Positions 1 through 6,135 of a stretch of DNA of 14,202 nucleotides are shown piece after piece. Position 1 is the stretch's first letter, and each line of letters opens with the position of its first letter. The notes under the pieces are model-generated. The model ran no database searches. It saw only the letters and a list, made by a program, of their open reading frames with translations, and was not told the DNA's origin. The position numbers were made by a program, and so were the translations under genes. This DNA comes from Pyrinomonadaceae bacterium (lineage in GTDB: Bacteria > Acidobacteriota > Blastocatellia > Pyrinomonadales > Pyrinomonadaceae): positions 1 to 14,202 of the forward strand of contig JAGOWF010000035.1 of the NCBI GenBank assembly GCA_018060305.1, in the 5' to 3' direction.

Positions 1-4
1 ACGC

Positions 5-45
5 GTGGAATTCTTCGTTGGCGCCGCGCCAACGAAGAATTCCAC
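5..45. repeat. Perfect 19-bp inverted repeat (hairpin)
   Basis: The arms at 5-23 and 27-45 are exact reverse complements of each other, separated by 3 nt (24-26). The arm begins GTGGAATTCTTCG. On neither strand is it followed by a clear T-run, so it is not a textbook intrinsic terminator. It lies about 85 bp beyond the stop of the leftward ROK kinase gene, past that gene's likely terminator. It could be a small palindromic element, part of a mobile-element end, or a back-up terminator hairpin. It is close to the edge of the window, so its left context is unknown. Confidence 0.85.
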
Positions 46-70
46 AAAATAAGCCTCTTCCTTTAGAGGC
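46..70 (-). terminator. Probable intrinsic terminator of the xylF-kinase unit
   Basis: Read on the minus strand, GCCTCT (70-65) pairs with AGAGGC (58-53) across a 6-nt loop and is followed by TTATTTT (52-46). The stem is only 6 bp but GC-rich, and the T-rich tail is in the right place. It begins 59 bp after the kinase stop codon. If it works, the leftward transcription unit ends with the kinase. Confidence 0.5.
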
Positions 71-72
71 AA

Positions 73-120
73 TATAGGACATTTCTAATGAGTTATACTA
101 TAGGACATTTCTAAAGAGTT
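73..120. repeat. Two 22-bp direct repeats, 26-bp period
   Basis: The repeat TATAGGACATTTCTAA followed by (T/A)GAGTT occurs at 73-94 and 99-120 with one mismatch. A shorter related piece, CTAAAGAG, recurs at 129-136 and overlaps the kinase stop codon. Read leftward from 126 the sequence starts TGTCAAAACTC. A TGT-type end followed by subterminal direct copies is the layout seen at ends of some insertion sequences, such as the IS21 family. That reading is an inference, because no transposase is in the window. Confidence 0.7.
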
Positions 121-128
121 TTGACAGC

Positions 129-1034
129 CTAAAGAGACAAGAACGCCGAACGTGCGACGCCAATGATGCCGGCAGTGTCGCCGAGTTCGCCGCGAACGAT
201 GCGCGAACGGGCGACTGGAGCGGGATAGGCTCGCTCGTGGATCTCAGCCTCTAATGAAGGTATAAAAGCATCCCACGCCCCTGATGCCCCACCGCAAATA
301 ACGATCGCGTCGGGATTGAGCGTATTGATAAGGCCGGCGAGGACGATGCCGAGATAGCGTCCCATCGATGTGAATACGGCCGACGCTCGCTCGTCGCCGT
401 TCTGCCAGGCCTTATAGACGTCCTCGGCCGTTTCGCGTGTCAGCCCGTTTTCGGCCGCCATACGGACGATCGCCGTGGCCGAAGCGTATAGCTCAACACA
501 ACCGTGGCTGCCGCACTTGCATAGCGGCCCGTCGGGCTCGACGGTAAAATGGCCGAGTTCGCCCGCCGAGCCGTCAGGGCCGCGATACGGTTCGCCATTC
601 AGTATGAGCCCGCCGCCGATGCCCGTGCCCAGCGTCACGCAGATCGAGTTGCCCATCCCGCGCGTCGCGCCGACCCACGCCTCGCCAATCGCCGCCGCAT
701 TCGCATCGTTTTCGACGGTGATCGGCAGATCGAACACCTTAGCGAGTTGCGTCTTGAGATTCATGCCGGTGACGCTCGGCAGATTGGGCAATTTGGTAAG
801 GACGCCGTCAAAATCCTTCGCCGCGGGTGCCGGTGCCGTGAGAGCGACCGCGTCGAATGTGTGGCCCGAAAACTCGTCCGCCATTGTCCGGACAAGTTCG
901 ATCAGGCCGTCCGGTGACACGGCGTGCGGGACGCGCCATTTTGCAACCTGCGACACGACACTACCAGACGCATCAACGACCGCAAACCGCAGGTGCGTGC
1001 CGCCCAGATCGCCGGCAAGAACTTTTCGCGTCAT
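129..1034 (-). CDS. glk: ROK-family sugar kinase (probable glucokinase)
   Basis: Cytoplasmic ATP-dependent sugar kinase of the ROK family, most likely phosphorylating glucose or a related hexose to the 6-phosphate. The 301 residues match the usual family length. Visible motifs are the N-terminal phosphate loop DLGGTHLR (9-16), the catalytic Asp in ENDAN (D110), the second phosphate motif LGTGIGGG (135-142), GELGH (158-162) and the zinc site CKCGSHGC (C172, C174, C179, with H162). There is no N-terminal helix-turn-helix, so it is an enzyme rather than a ROK repressor. Its ATG overlaps the TGA of the upstream sugar-binding protein gene (ATGA, 1031-1034), implying translational coupling. Exact substrate is inferred; fructokinase, allokinase or N-acetyl-sugar kinase remain possible. 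Confidence 0.9.
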   Translation of the reverse strand: MTRKVLAGDLGGTHLRFAVVDASGSVVSQVAKWRVPHAVSPDGLIELVRTMADEFSGHTFDAVALTAPAPAAKDFDGVLTKLPNLPSVTGMNLKTQLAKVFDLPITVENDANAAAIGEAWVGATRGMGNSICVTLGTGIGGGLILNGEPYRGPDGSAGELGHFTVEPDGPLCKCGSHGCVELYASATAIVRMAAENGLTRETAEDVYKAWQNGDERASAVFTSMGRYLGIVLAGLINTLNPDAIVICGGASGAWDAFIPSLEAEIHERAYPAPVARSRIVRGELGDTAGIIGVARSAFLSL

Positions 1035-2068
1035 GGCCGCTTTGGCCTGTCGGCCTCGGGGACATTCTTGTAAACGTCCTCGTATTTCGCATAGCCGTCT
1101 TTAATTACCGTGTCCATCAGGTTTGCCTTATCGACGGCCGTGACCTCGAGCAGGATCGCCGGAATGTCCTTCCTTATAACGTCATTCGTGAATGGCTTTG
1201 TCTCGAGTTTTCCCTTCTTGGCGAGTTTGATCGCCGCTTCGACGGCCATCGTTGCGAGCGGAATGATCGGCTTATACACGGTCATCGTCTGTTTGCCCTC
1301 GGCGATATTCTGCAGAGCTTCCAGGCCCGCGTCCTGTCCGGTGACGAGCACCTTGCCGGCGAGGCCGCGCTTGGCGAGAGCCGAGATCACGCCGCCCGCC
1401 ATGCCGTCATTCGAAACGACGAATGCCTGAATGTTGTCATTATTCTGTGTAAGGGCGTTCTCGGCCATCTTGAGCGCCTCTTCCGGCTTCCAGTCCACGA
1501 TGAAGTTGTCTGCGACGATATTGATGTCTTTCTTATCGATAGCGGGCTGGAGGACGGCAAGCTGCTCCTTTTTCATGATCACCGCGTTGTTGTCGGTCGC
1601 CGCACCATAAACCATTACATAATTGCCCTTCGGGACCTTGGCGAGGGCATATTCCGCGATCTTTCGCCCGATCACAGGCACCTGATGCGATATGTAAACG
1701 TCGATCTGATCCGAATTGATAAGCCGGTCGTAGCTGATCACCGGAATGCCCTGCGCCTTGGCCTTCGCCACCATCGACGCCGCCTGCGTCGCATCGTGCG
1801 GCGCTATCACAAGCACGTCAATGCCTTTTGTGAGCAAATTATCGACGTCGTTCGCCTGTTTGTCGGCCTTATTGTCGGCGACGGTGATCTCGCAATCGAC
1901 GTTCATCTTGGCGCATTGGGCTTTGAAGGCGTCGTGGTCGCGCTGCCATCTTTCTTCCTTCAGCGTATCCATCGCGAAACCGATCCGGATACGCTTGTCA
2001 GTGGGTGAACTCGTGCAGCTCCATATCAATAGCGGAATGATCAGGAGCAAAAAGATGCGGTTTCTCAT
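1031..2068 (-). CDS. xylF: XylF-like sugar ABC transporter substrate-binding lipoprotein
   Basis: Periplasmic sugar-binding protein of the XylF/RbsB (type I) fold that would deliver sugar to an ABC importer. The chosen ATG at 2068 has a strong ribosome site, GGAGG at 2082-2078 with 9-nt spacing, and opens a lipoprotein signal peptide ending at Cys18 (IWSC). An in-frame ATG at 2122 would put 18 charged residues before it and is unlikely. The mature part shares with E. coli XylF, from memory, blocks such as ERWQxD, YDRLI, the NNA motif, SNDGMAGG, GQDA, QTMTVYKPI and TVIKDG. Length is 345 aa. No permease or ATPase gene is in the window, and the next gene is a ROK kinase, so the ligand may be glucose or xylose. 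Family call is firm; ligand is inferred. Confidence 0.88.
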   Translation of the reverse strand: MRNRIFLLLIIPLLIWSCTSSPTDKRIRIGFAMDTLKEERWQRDHDAFKAQCAKMNVDCEITVADNKADKQANDVDNLLTKGIDVLVIAPHDATQAASMVAKAKAQGIPVISYDRLINSDQIDVYISHQVPVIGRKIAEYALAKVPKGNYVMVYGAATDNNAVIMKKEQLAVLQPAIDKKDINIVADNFIVDWKPEEALKMAENALTQNNDNIQAFVVSNDGMAGGVISALAKRGLAGKVLVTGQDAGLEALQNIAEGKQTMTVYKPIIPLATMAVEAAIKLAKKGKLETKPFTNDVIRKDIPAILLEVTAVDKANLMDTVIKDGYAKYEDVYKNVPEADRPKRP

Positions 2069-2298
2069 TTGGTCGAACCTCCGAGGACGTAGGGCCTTGA
2101 GCAAATTAGACCAGAAAGGCATGATCAGAGCAAAACAAGCATACTCGCAGCATTGTAGAAGATCGGTGATGCCTTACGCATTTTTTTTGCAATTTGCCTT
2201 TGAATCTCGCTGCCGTTGTGTTATAAATATCTATCAAATCTAAGCTTAGGCAGTAAGGTAAGCTCGGGAAACGATATCTTGACTTTTGCAGCGTCTCG

Positions 2299-2322
2299 AC
2301 CGCGATTCATTGACATCGCGGT
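2299..2322. promoter_or_regulatory. 7-bp inverted repeat flanking the -35 (possible operator)
   Basis: ACCGCGA (2299-2305) and TCGCGGT (2316-2322) are perfect reverse complements separated by 10 nt, and they enclose the TTGACA at 2310-2315. The centre-to-centre distance is 17 bp, which would suit a small dimeric regulator. A repressor bound here would block the promoter. No regulator gene lies next to it, so this rests on geometry alone. Confidence 0.4.
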
Positions 2323-2338
2323 GTGATTCGTGTAAAAG
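2310..2338 (+). promoter_or_regulatory. Sigma-70-type promoter of the FecR-like pair
   Basis: A perfect -35, TTGACA (2310-2315), is followed by a 17-nt spacer and TAAAAG (2333-2338, four of six matches to TATAAT). Transcription would begin near 2345, giving a leader of about 46 nt before the ATG at 2391. Confidence 0.6.
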
Positions 2339-2380
2339 ATTGAAAAGGTTTGATTTTAGAAATCATTATTCGGGTCTGAA

Positions 2381-2386
2381 AAGGAG
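2381..2386 (+). promoter_or_regulatory. Ribosome binding site that fixes the first FecR-like start
   Basis: AAGGAG lies 4 nt before the ATG at 2391. It favours that ATG over the in-frame ATG at 2286, which lies upstream of the predicted promoter and lacks a signal peptide. Confidence 0.7.
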
Positions 2387-2390
2387 AACT

Positions 2391-2975
2391 ATGAACAGCA
2401 AACTGTGCATTCAGAAAGCGGTGTCAACTGGGTTGTTGATCACGCTGATCGCTACCTATTCGATGGTAACCCTCGCGAATTCCGGCAAGGCCGTAGGCGA
2501 ATTGATCGTCAATGGCAGCGATGATACATCCTTTGTGATGGTGAACGGCGAGCCGTCGAAGAGCGGTCGGACCGTCTTTTCTTCGAGTACGATCACGACG
2601 CCGGAGGCCTTTGGCGCTACCGTCAGCCTCGGCAAAACGGGACGTTTCTCATTGGCCCCGAACTCGACATTTGCACTTAATGTGGATGGCGACAACGTGT
2701 CGGGCGATCTGACCTCGGGAAGCATTACAGTTCTCAGTGCAGCAAAAGGCGTGAGCGTCAAAAACTTGACGGGCGATACCATTACGGTCAATGCCGGTGA
2801 AAGTGCAAACGCCGCAACTGCGGGCAAGCAGACGACGACGAAAGCCGGCGGCCTCGATTGGTGGGCATGGGTGCTCCTGGTTGGCGGTGCTGCGGTCGTG
2901 ATCGCGATGACCGCTCGTGCGGGCAATGACTCAAATTTTGGCGGGGGCAGCACGACGGTAAGCCCTGTCCGATAG
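2391..2975 (+). CDS. FecR-like exported protein with C-terminal membrane anchor (copy 1)
   Basis: A 194-residue exported protein. Residues 1-30 form a Sec signal peptide ending near YSMVTLA. Residues 34-145 are rich in short beta strands of FecR-domain character: a TITTPEAFGATVSLGKTG block (67-84), then SLAPNST and later ITVNAGE. A tryptophan-led hydrophobic helix (157-175, WWAWVLLVGG) is followed by a Gly/Ser tail ending TTVSPVR. There is no enzyme motif. The fold suggests a periplasmic domain tethered to a membrane, but unlike classical FecR there is no sigma-binding N-terminal domain. It is followed by a paralogue sharing signal-peptide, FecR-like and C-terminal motifs. Function is unknown; roles in envelope sensing or polysaccharide export are guesses. 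Confidence 0.75.
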   Translation: MNSKLCIQKAVSTGLLITLIATYSMVTLANSGKAVGELIVNGSDDTSFVMVNGEPSKSGRTVFSSSTITTPEAFGATVSLGKTGRFSLAPNSTFALNVDGDNVSGDLTSGSITVLSAAKGVSVKNLTGDTITVNAGESANAATAGKQTTTKAGGLDWWAWVLLVGGAAVVIAMTARAGNDSNFGGGSTTVSPVR

Positions 2976-3031
2976 TTCTCCACATTTGGGGGACAAACTC
3001 GGCAAGCCCTACTTGGCAACAGGATTGATTC

Positions 3032-3040
3032 AGGAGGAGA
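3032..3040 (+). promoter_or_regulatory. Ribosome binding site that fixes the second FecR-like start
   Basis: AGGAGGAGA ends 8 nt before the ATG at 3049. It supports that start rather than the in-frame ATG at 2986, which would place 21 non-signal residues before the signal peptide. Confidence 0.7.
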
Positions 3041-3048
3041 TTATACAA

Positions 3049-3750
3049 ATGCTCGGCAAAATAATTATACGGAAGTCGGTTACAACATTAACGGTAGCGG
3101 CAGTCTGGTGCGTATACTCGATGGTCGCTTTTGCAATGCCCGGCGACACGGCCGCTATCACTGTTACCGGCCAGGTCACGGTAAATGGGCAGCCGGCCAT
3201 TTCTAATTCAACGATCCTTTCCGGTGCGGTCATCGGGACCGCAGACAATTCGACCGCGACGATCGACCTCGGCAAGGCCGGACGCGTTGAGGTTGCGGCA
3301 AACTCGAACGTCACGCTGCAGTTCTCAGATTCGAGCATCATCGCGATGCTTTCTGAGGGAAAGACGCGCGTGGCCAACGCAGCCGGCGTTTCCGCTACAG
3401 TCACGACAAAGCACGCGACCGTGATGGCGGACACATCGCAGGCTGACAATTTCCTGGTCGAAGTGGAATGTTCGCACACGCACGTCGACACAACTTCAGG
3501 CCTCGTTACGATGCGGCAGGGTGCGGATGACAAACAAGTCGCCGCTGGAACCACGGCGGTTGCCGGAAGCCTCGTTCAGACAGGCTGCAAACCATGCTTC
3601 CGTCCGGACTCGTCTCCGGGCCCGTCGATCGCGGGATTGCCCTGGCTGATCCTGGTTGGTGCGGGAATCGGCGTTATGGCCATCCTGCTCAATAATGACA
3701 ACACCGACACGGGAGGCCCCGGCCCGATCATCGTTAGTCCGACGCGCTAA
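3049..3750 (+). CDS. FecR-like exported protein with C-terminal membrane anchor (copy 2)
   Basis: A 233-residue paralogue of the preceding protein. The signal peptide (1-29) again contains YSMV followed by a hydrophobic residue and Ala. The FecR-like part spans about 38-172: TIDLGKAGRVEVAANSN (71-87) matches the LGKTGRFSLAPNS block of copy 1. It continues with a second half typical of FecR (FLVEVECSHTHVDTTSGLV, 135-153), which copy 1 lacks. C141, C180 and C183 (QTGCKPC) could form a disulfide or bind metal. A membrane helix (about 197-214) is followed by a Gly/Pro tail ending IIVSPTR. The 73-nt gap after copy 1 has no terminator, so the two are probably co-transcribed. Role unknown. Confidence 0.75.
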   Translation: MLGKIIIRKSVTTLTVAAVWCVYSMVAFAMPGDTAAITVTGQVTVNGQPAISNSTILSGAVIGTADNSTATIDLGKAGRVEVAANSNVTLQFSDSSIIAMLSEGKTRVANAAGVSATVTTKHATVMADTSQADNFLVEVECSHTHVDTTSGLVTMRQGADDKQVAAGTTAVAGSLVQTGCKPCFRPDSSPGPSIAGLPWLILVGAGIGVMAILLNNDNTDTGGPGPIIVSPTR

Positions 3751-3775
3751 CACTTTTCATAGCTGATTTCCGACT

Positions 3776-3810
3776 TGCGGGTCATGTTAACGCGTGACCC
3801 GCATAGTTTT
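3776..3810 (+). terminator. Intrinsic terminator after the FecR-like pair
   Basis: TGCGGGTCA (3776-3784) pairs perfectly with TGACCCGCA (3795-3803), and two further pairs are possible if a G-T wobble is allowed. The stem is followed by TAGTTTT (3804-3810, reading AT then AGTTTT). It lies 26 bp after the second FecR-like stop codon and separates that unit from the nucleotide-sugar genes. Confidence 0.65.
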
Positions 3811-3838
3811 GCCTGATATTCGCCGCCTTTCATAGTAT
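3809..3838 (+). promoter_or_regulatory. Possible promoter of the ugd-epimerase unit
   Basis: TTGCCT (3809-3814) and TAGTAT (3833-3838) are separated by 18 nt, and each matches the sigma-70 consensus at four of six positions. It would start transcription about 18 nt before the ugd ATG. The -35 overlaps the tail of the preceding terminator, which is common in compact intergenic regions. Confidence 0.35.
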
Positions 3839-3862
3839 TGTATCTTGGTGAGTTATTGATCT

Positions 3863-5161
3863 ATGCATATAGCAGTCGTTGGGACCGGTTATGTGGGTCT
3901 CGTTACCGGAGTATGTTTCGCTGAGTTTGGAGTCGATGTTACCTGCGTTGACGTCGATCAGGACAAGGTCAGCAAGCTCAAACAGGGCATCATCCCGATC
4001 TACGAACCGGGCCTCGACACAATTGTTGAGAAAAACTCGGCCGCCGGCCGCCTGCATTTCACGACCGATATCGCTGAGGCCGTAGGGCCAGCTCAGGTCG
4101 TTTTTTTGGCCGTCGGCACACCGCCAAAGGCGGATGGTTCGCCCGATATGAGCTTCTATCGGCAAGCGGTCGGGGACATTGCCCATGCGATGCATGATTA
4201 CAAGGTCCTTGTGACGAAATCGACCGTTCCGGTCGGCACCGGTAAATGGCTTCGCGAGTTCGTCACCGAAAATCTTACGACCGACACAGAATTCGGGGTC
4301 GCATCAAATCCTGAGTTTCTACGCGAGGGTGCGGCCATCGCCGACTTTATGCGCCCAGACCGTGTCGTTATCGGCAGCAATGAGACGCGGGCCATCGACG
4401 TAATGAAAGACCTGTACCGCCCGCTCTACCTGATCGAAACGCCGATCGTTATCACCTCGCTTGAGGCTGCGGAATTGATAAAATACGCTGCAAATGCTTT
4501 CCTCGCAACCAAGATCACGTTTATAAATGAGATCGCAAACCTCTGCGACGCAATCGGCTGCGACGTCCACGACGTCGCCCGCGGCATGGGCATGGACAAT
4601 CGCATTGGACGCAAATTCCTTCATCCCGGCCCCGGTTATGGCGGCTCATGCTTTCCTAAAGACACGCGTGCTCTGACGACGGTTGCTGACAGCTTCGGTG
4701 TGGAGACCCGCATCGTGGACGCCGTGATCGACGCGAATGACAAACAGCGGCTCGCGATGCTGCCAAAGATCGAGGGCCTCGTTGGCGATCTCACCGGCAA
4801 GCGGATCGGCGTTCTCGGCCTTTCGTTCAAGCCCGAGACCGATGATATGCGCGAATCGCCGGCCATTGATATCATCAAAGAGATCCAAGCCCGCGGCGCT
4901 TCAGTCAGGGCCTATGATCCGGTGGCAATGGACGAAGCTCGTCACTATTTGCCCGACATTGAATACGCGGCAGACGAATACGACGCGATCAGCGGGGCCG
5001 ATTGTCTTGTGATCGTGACCGAGTGGAACCAGTTTCGCGCACTCGATATGGAGAAGGTCAAGGAATTGCTCGCCGCGCCGCGTATTGCCGACCTTCGCAA
5101 TGTTTATGAGCCCGAGGATATGCGTGCCCTTGGGTTTGAATACGTCGGCGTAGGCCGCTGA
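3863..5161 (+). CDS. ugd: UDP-glucose 6-dehydrogenase
   Basis: Cytoplasmic NAD-dependent enzyme that oxidises UDP-glucose twice to UDP-glucuronate, a precursor of acidic surface polysaccharides. The 432 residues match the usual bacterial length. The N-terminal Rossmann motif is GTGYVG (7-12). NPEFLREG lies at 149-156, and the central domain carries ELIKYAANAF with Lys207 and Asn211. The catalytic cysteine is Cys263 in GGSCFPKD, and the C-terminal domain has GLSFKPETDDMRESP. All key residues are present. GDP-mannose or UDP-N-acetylmannosamine dehydrogenases share the fold, but the motif set fits UDP-glucose dehydrogenase of the TuaD/RkpK type best. A weak ribosome site (GGTGAG) precedes the ATG. 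The epimerase gene follows 16 nt downstream. Confidence 0.93.
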   Translation: MHIAVVGTGYVGLVTGVCFAEFGVDVTCVDVDQDKVSKLKQGIIPIYEPGLDTIVEKNSAAGRLHFTTDIAEAVGPAQVVFLAVGTPPKADGSPDMSFYRQAVGDIAHAMHDYKVLVTKSTVPVGTGKWLREFVTENLTTDTEFGVASNPEFLREGAAIADFMRPDRVVIGSNETRAIDVMKDLYRPLYLIETPIVITSLEAAELIKYAANAFLATKITFINEIANLCDAIGCDVHDVARGMGMDNRIGRKFLHPGPGYGGSCFPKDTRALTTVADSFGVETRIVDAVIDANDKQRLAMLPKIEGLVGDLTGKRIGVLGLSFKPETDDMRESPAIDIIKEIQARGASVRAYDPVAMDEARHYLPDIEYAADEYDAISGADCLVIVTEWNQFRALDMEKVKELLAAPRIADLRNVYEPEDMRALGFEYVGVGR

Positions 5162-5177
5162 GCTTGCCGACCAAATC

Positions 5178-6134
5178 ATGTCTTTAACTTCTACAGTCCT
5201 TGTTACCGGCGGCGCCGGCTTCATCGGTTCAAATCTTGCCGAGGCTCTGATCGGCGAGGGTGCCAAGGTGCGCATCATCGACAATTTCATTACCGGTTTT
5301 CGCGAGAACCTCGATGAGATCGCCGGCGATTTTGAATTCATCGAGGGCGACATTACGGACGATGCGACGATAGAGTCTGCCCTCGCCGATGTCGAGATCG
5401 TGTTTCACCAAGCGGCCCTGCCGAGCGTTCCGCGATCTGTCGAGAACCCGGCCGAGACACATCGCATTTGTGCTGACGGCACGTTTAAGCTGCTTGACGC
5501 TTCTCGCCGCTTGGGCATCAGGCGATTCATCTATGCCGCGTCGAGTTCTGCTTACGGCGACCAGCCCACGCTGCCCAAAGTGGAAACGATGCGGCCCGAT
5601 CCGCTCTCGCCCTACGCGGCGGCCAAGCTGGTCGGCGAGCTCTATTGCCGCTCGTTCAATTCCGTCTATGGCATCGAGACGTTTTCGTTGCGCTACTTCA
5701 ACGTATTTGGGCCGCGACAGAATCCGTCATCGATGTATTCGGGTGTGATCTCGCGATTTATCGACGCGTTGATGAAAGGCGAACAGGCGGTGATCTACGG
5801 CGACGGCGAACATTCACGCGACTTTACCTACATCGCGAATGTCGTGGATGCGAATATCAAGGCGGCTCAGACATCGAAGGGCATCGGCCAGACCATGAAT
5901 GTCGCCAACGGCGAACGGATCACGCTGAACGAGCTCTTTTCAGTTCTAAAGGAGATCACAGGCCGAGTCGATGCCACAGCCGCCTACCAGCCGCCGCGTA
6001 GCGGTGATGTCAAGGATTCTCAGGCGGACAATCGTCTCGCTGTCGAATGTCTTGGCTACGAGCGGCTCGTCGGTCTCGATGAAGGGCTTCGCCGCACCAT
6101 TGAATGGTGGCAGAACAGTCGATTCGCCGGATAG
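5178..6134 (+). CDS. UDP-sugar 4-epimerase (extended SDR, WbpP/GalE type)
   Basis: NAD-dependent sugar-nucleotide epimerase of 318 residues. It has the Rossmann motif TGGAGFIG (10-17), QAALPSVPRS (78-87), the catalytic serines in AASSSAYGD (S122-S124), and Tyr146 and Lys150 of YxxxK (YAAAK). RYFNVFGPRQ (172-181) is typical of 4-epimerases. The QAAxxSVPRS and YGDxPxLPK blocks resemble WbpP-type UDP-GlcNAc/GlcNAcA 4-epimerases. Being directly downstream of ugd, it could instead convert UDP-glucuronate to UDP-galacturonate. The family call is firm and substrate is open. No clear Shine-Dalgarno precedes the ATG, so translation may rely on read-through from ugd. Its stop is 1 nt from the stop of the convergent gene. 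Confidence 0.88.
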   Translation: MSLTSTVLVTGGAGFIGSNLAEALIGEGAKVRIIDNFITGFRENLDEIAGDFEFIEGDITDDATIESALADVEIVFHQAALPSVPRSVENPAETHRICADGTFKLLDASRRLGIRRFIYAASSSAYGDQPTLPKVETMRPDPLSPYAAAKLVGELYCRSFNSVYGIETFSLRYFNVFGPRQNPSSMYSGVISRFIDALMKGEQAVIYGDGEHSRDFTYIANVVDANIKAAQTSKGIGQTMNVANGERITLNELFSVLKEITGRVDATAAYQPPRSGDVKDSQADNRLAVECLGYERLVGLDEGLRRTIEWWQNSRFAG

Positions 6135-6135
6135 T

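Larger units (their letters stand above)
2069..2390. other. 322-bp divergent intergenic control region
   Basis: This region separates the leftward xylF start from the rightward FecR-like start. It holds the xylF ribosome site (2078-2082), a rightward promoter (2310-2338) and an inverted repeat around its -35. An AT-rich segment with eight consecutive T lies near 2171-2178. A possible leftward -10 for xylF is TACAAT on the minus strand (2157-2152), but no good -35 accompanies it. No further gene or RNA is recognisable. Confidence 0.6.

Noticed and set aside
475..1104. A 209-codon open frame on the plus strand opposite the kinase
   Set aside because: Pro/Ser/Arg-rich with no motif, and opposite an intact ROK kinase with all catalytic residues.
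857..2008. A 383-codon open frame on the plus strand opposite xylF
   Set aside because: It is rich in Arg, His and Asp without domain pattern, lies fully opposite well-recognised xylF and kinase genes, and is what the high-GC opposite strand gives.
2152..2157. xylF promoter with TACAAT as -10
   Set aside because: The -10 is good, but no acceptable -35 lies 16-18 nt upstream, so it is only mentioned in the intergenic entry.
2286..2390. Extended start of the first FecR-like protein at 2286
   Set aside because: It lies upstream of the likely promoter, has no ribosome site, and buries the signal peptide.
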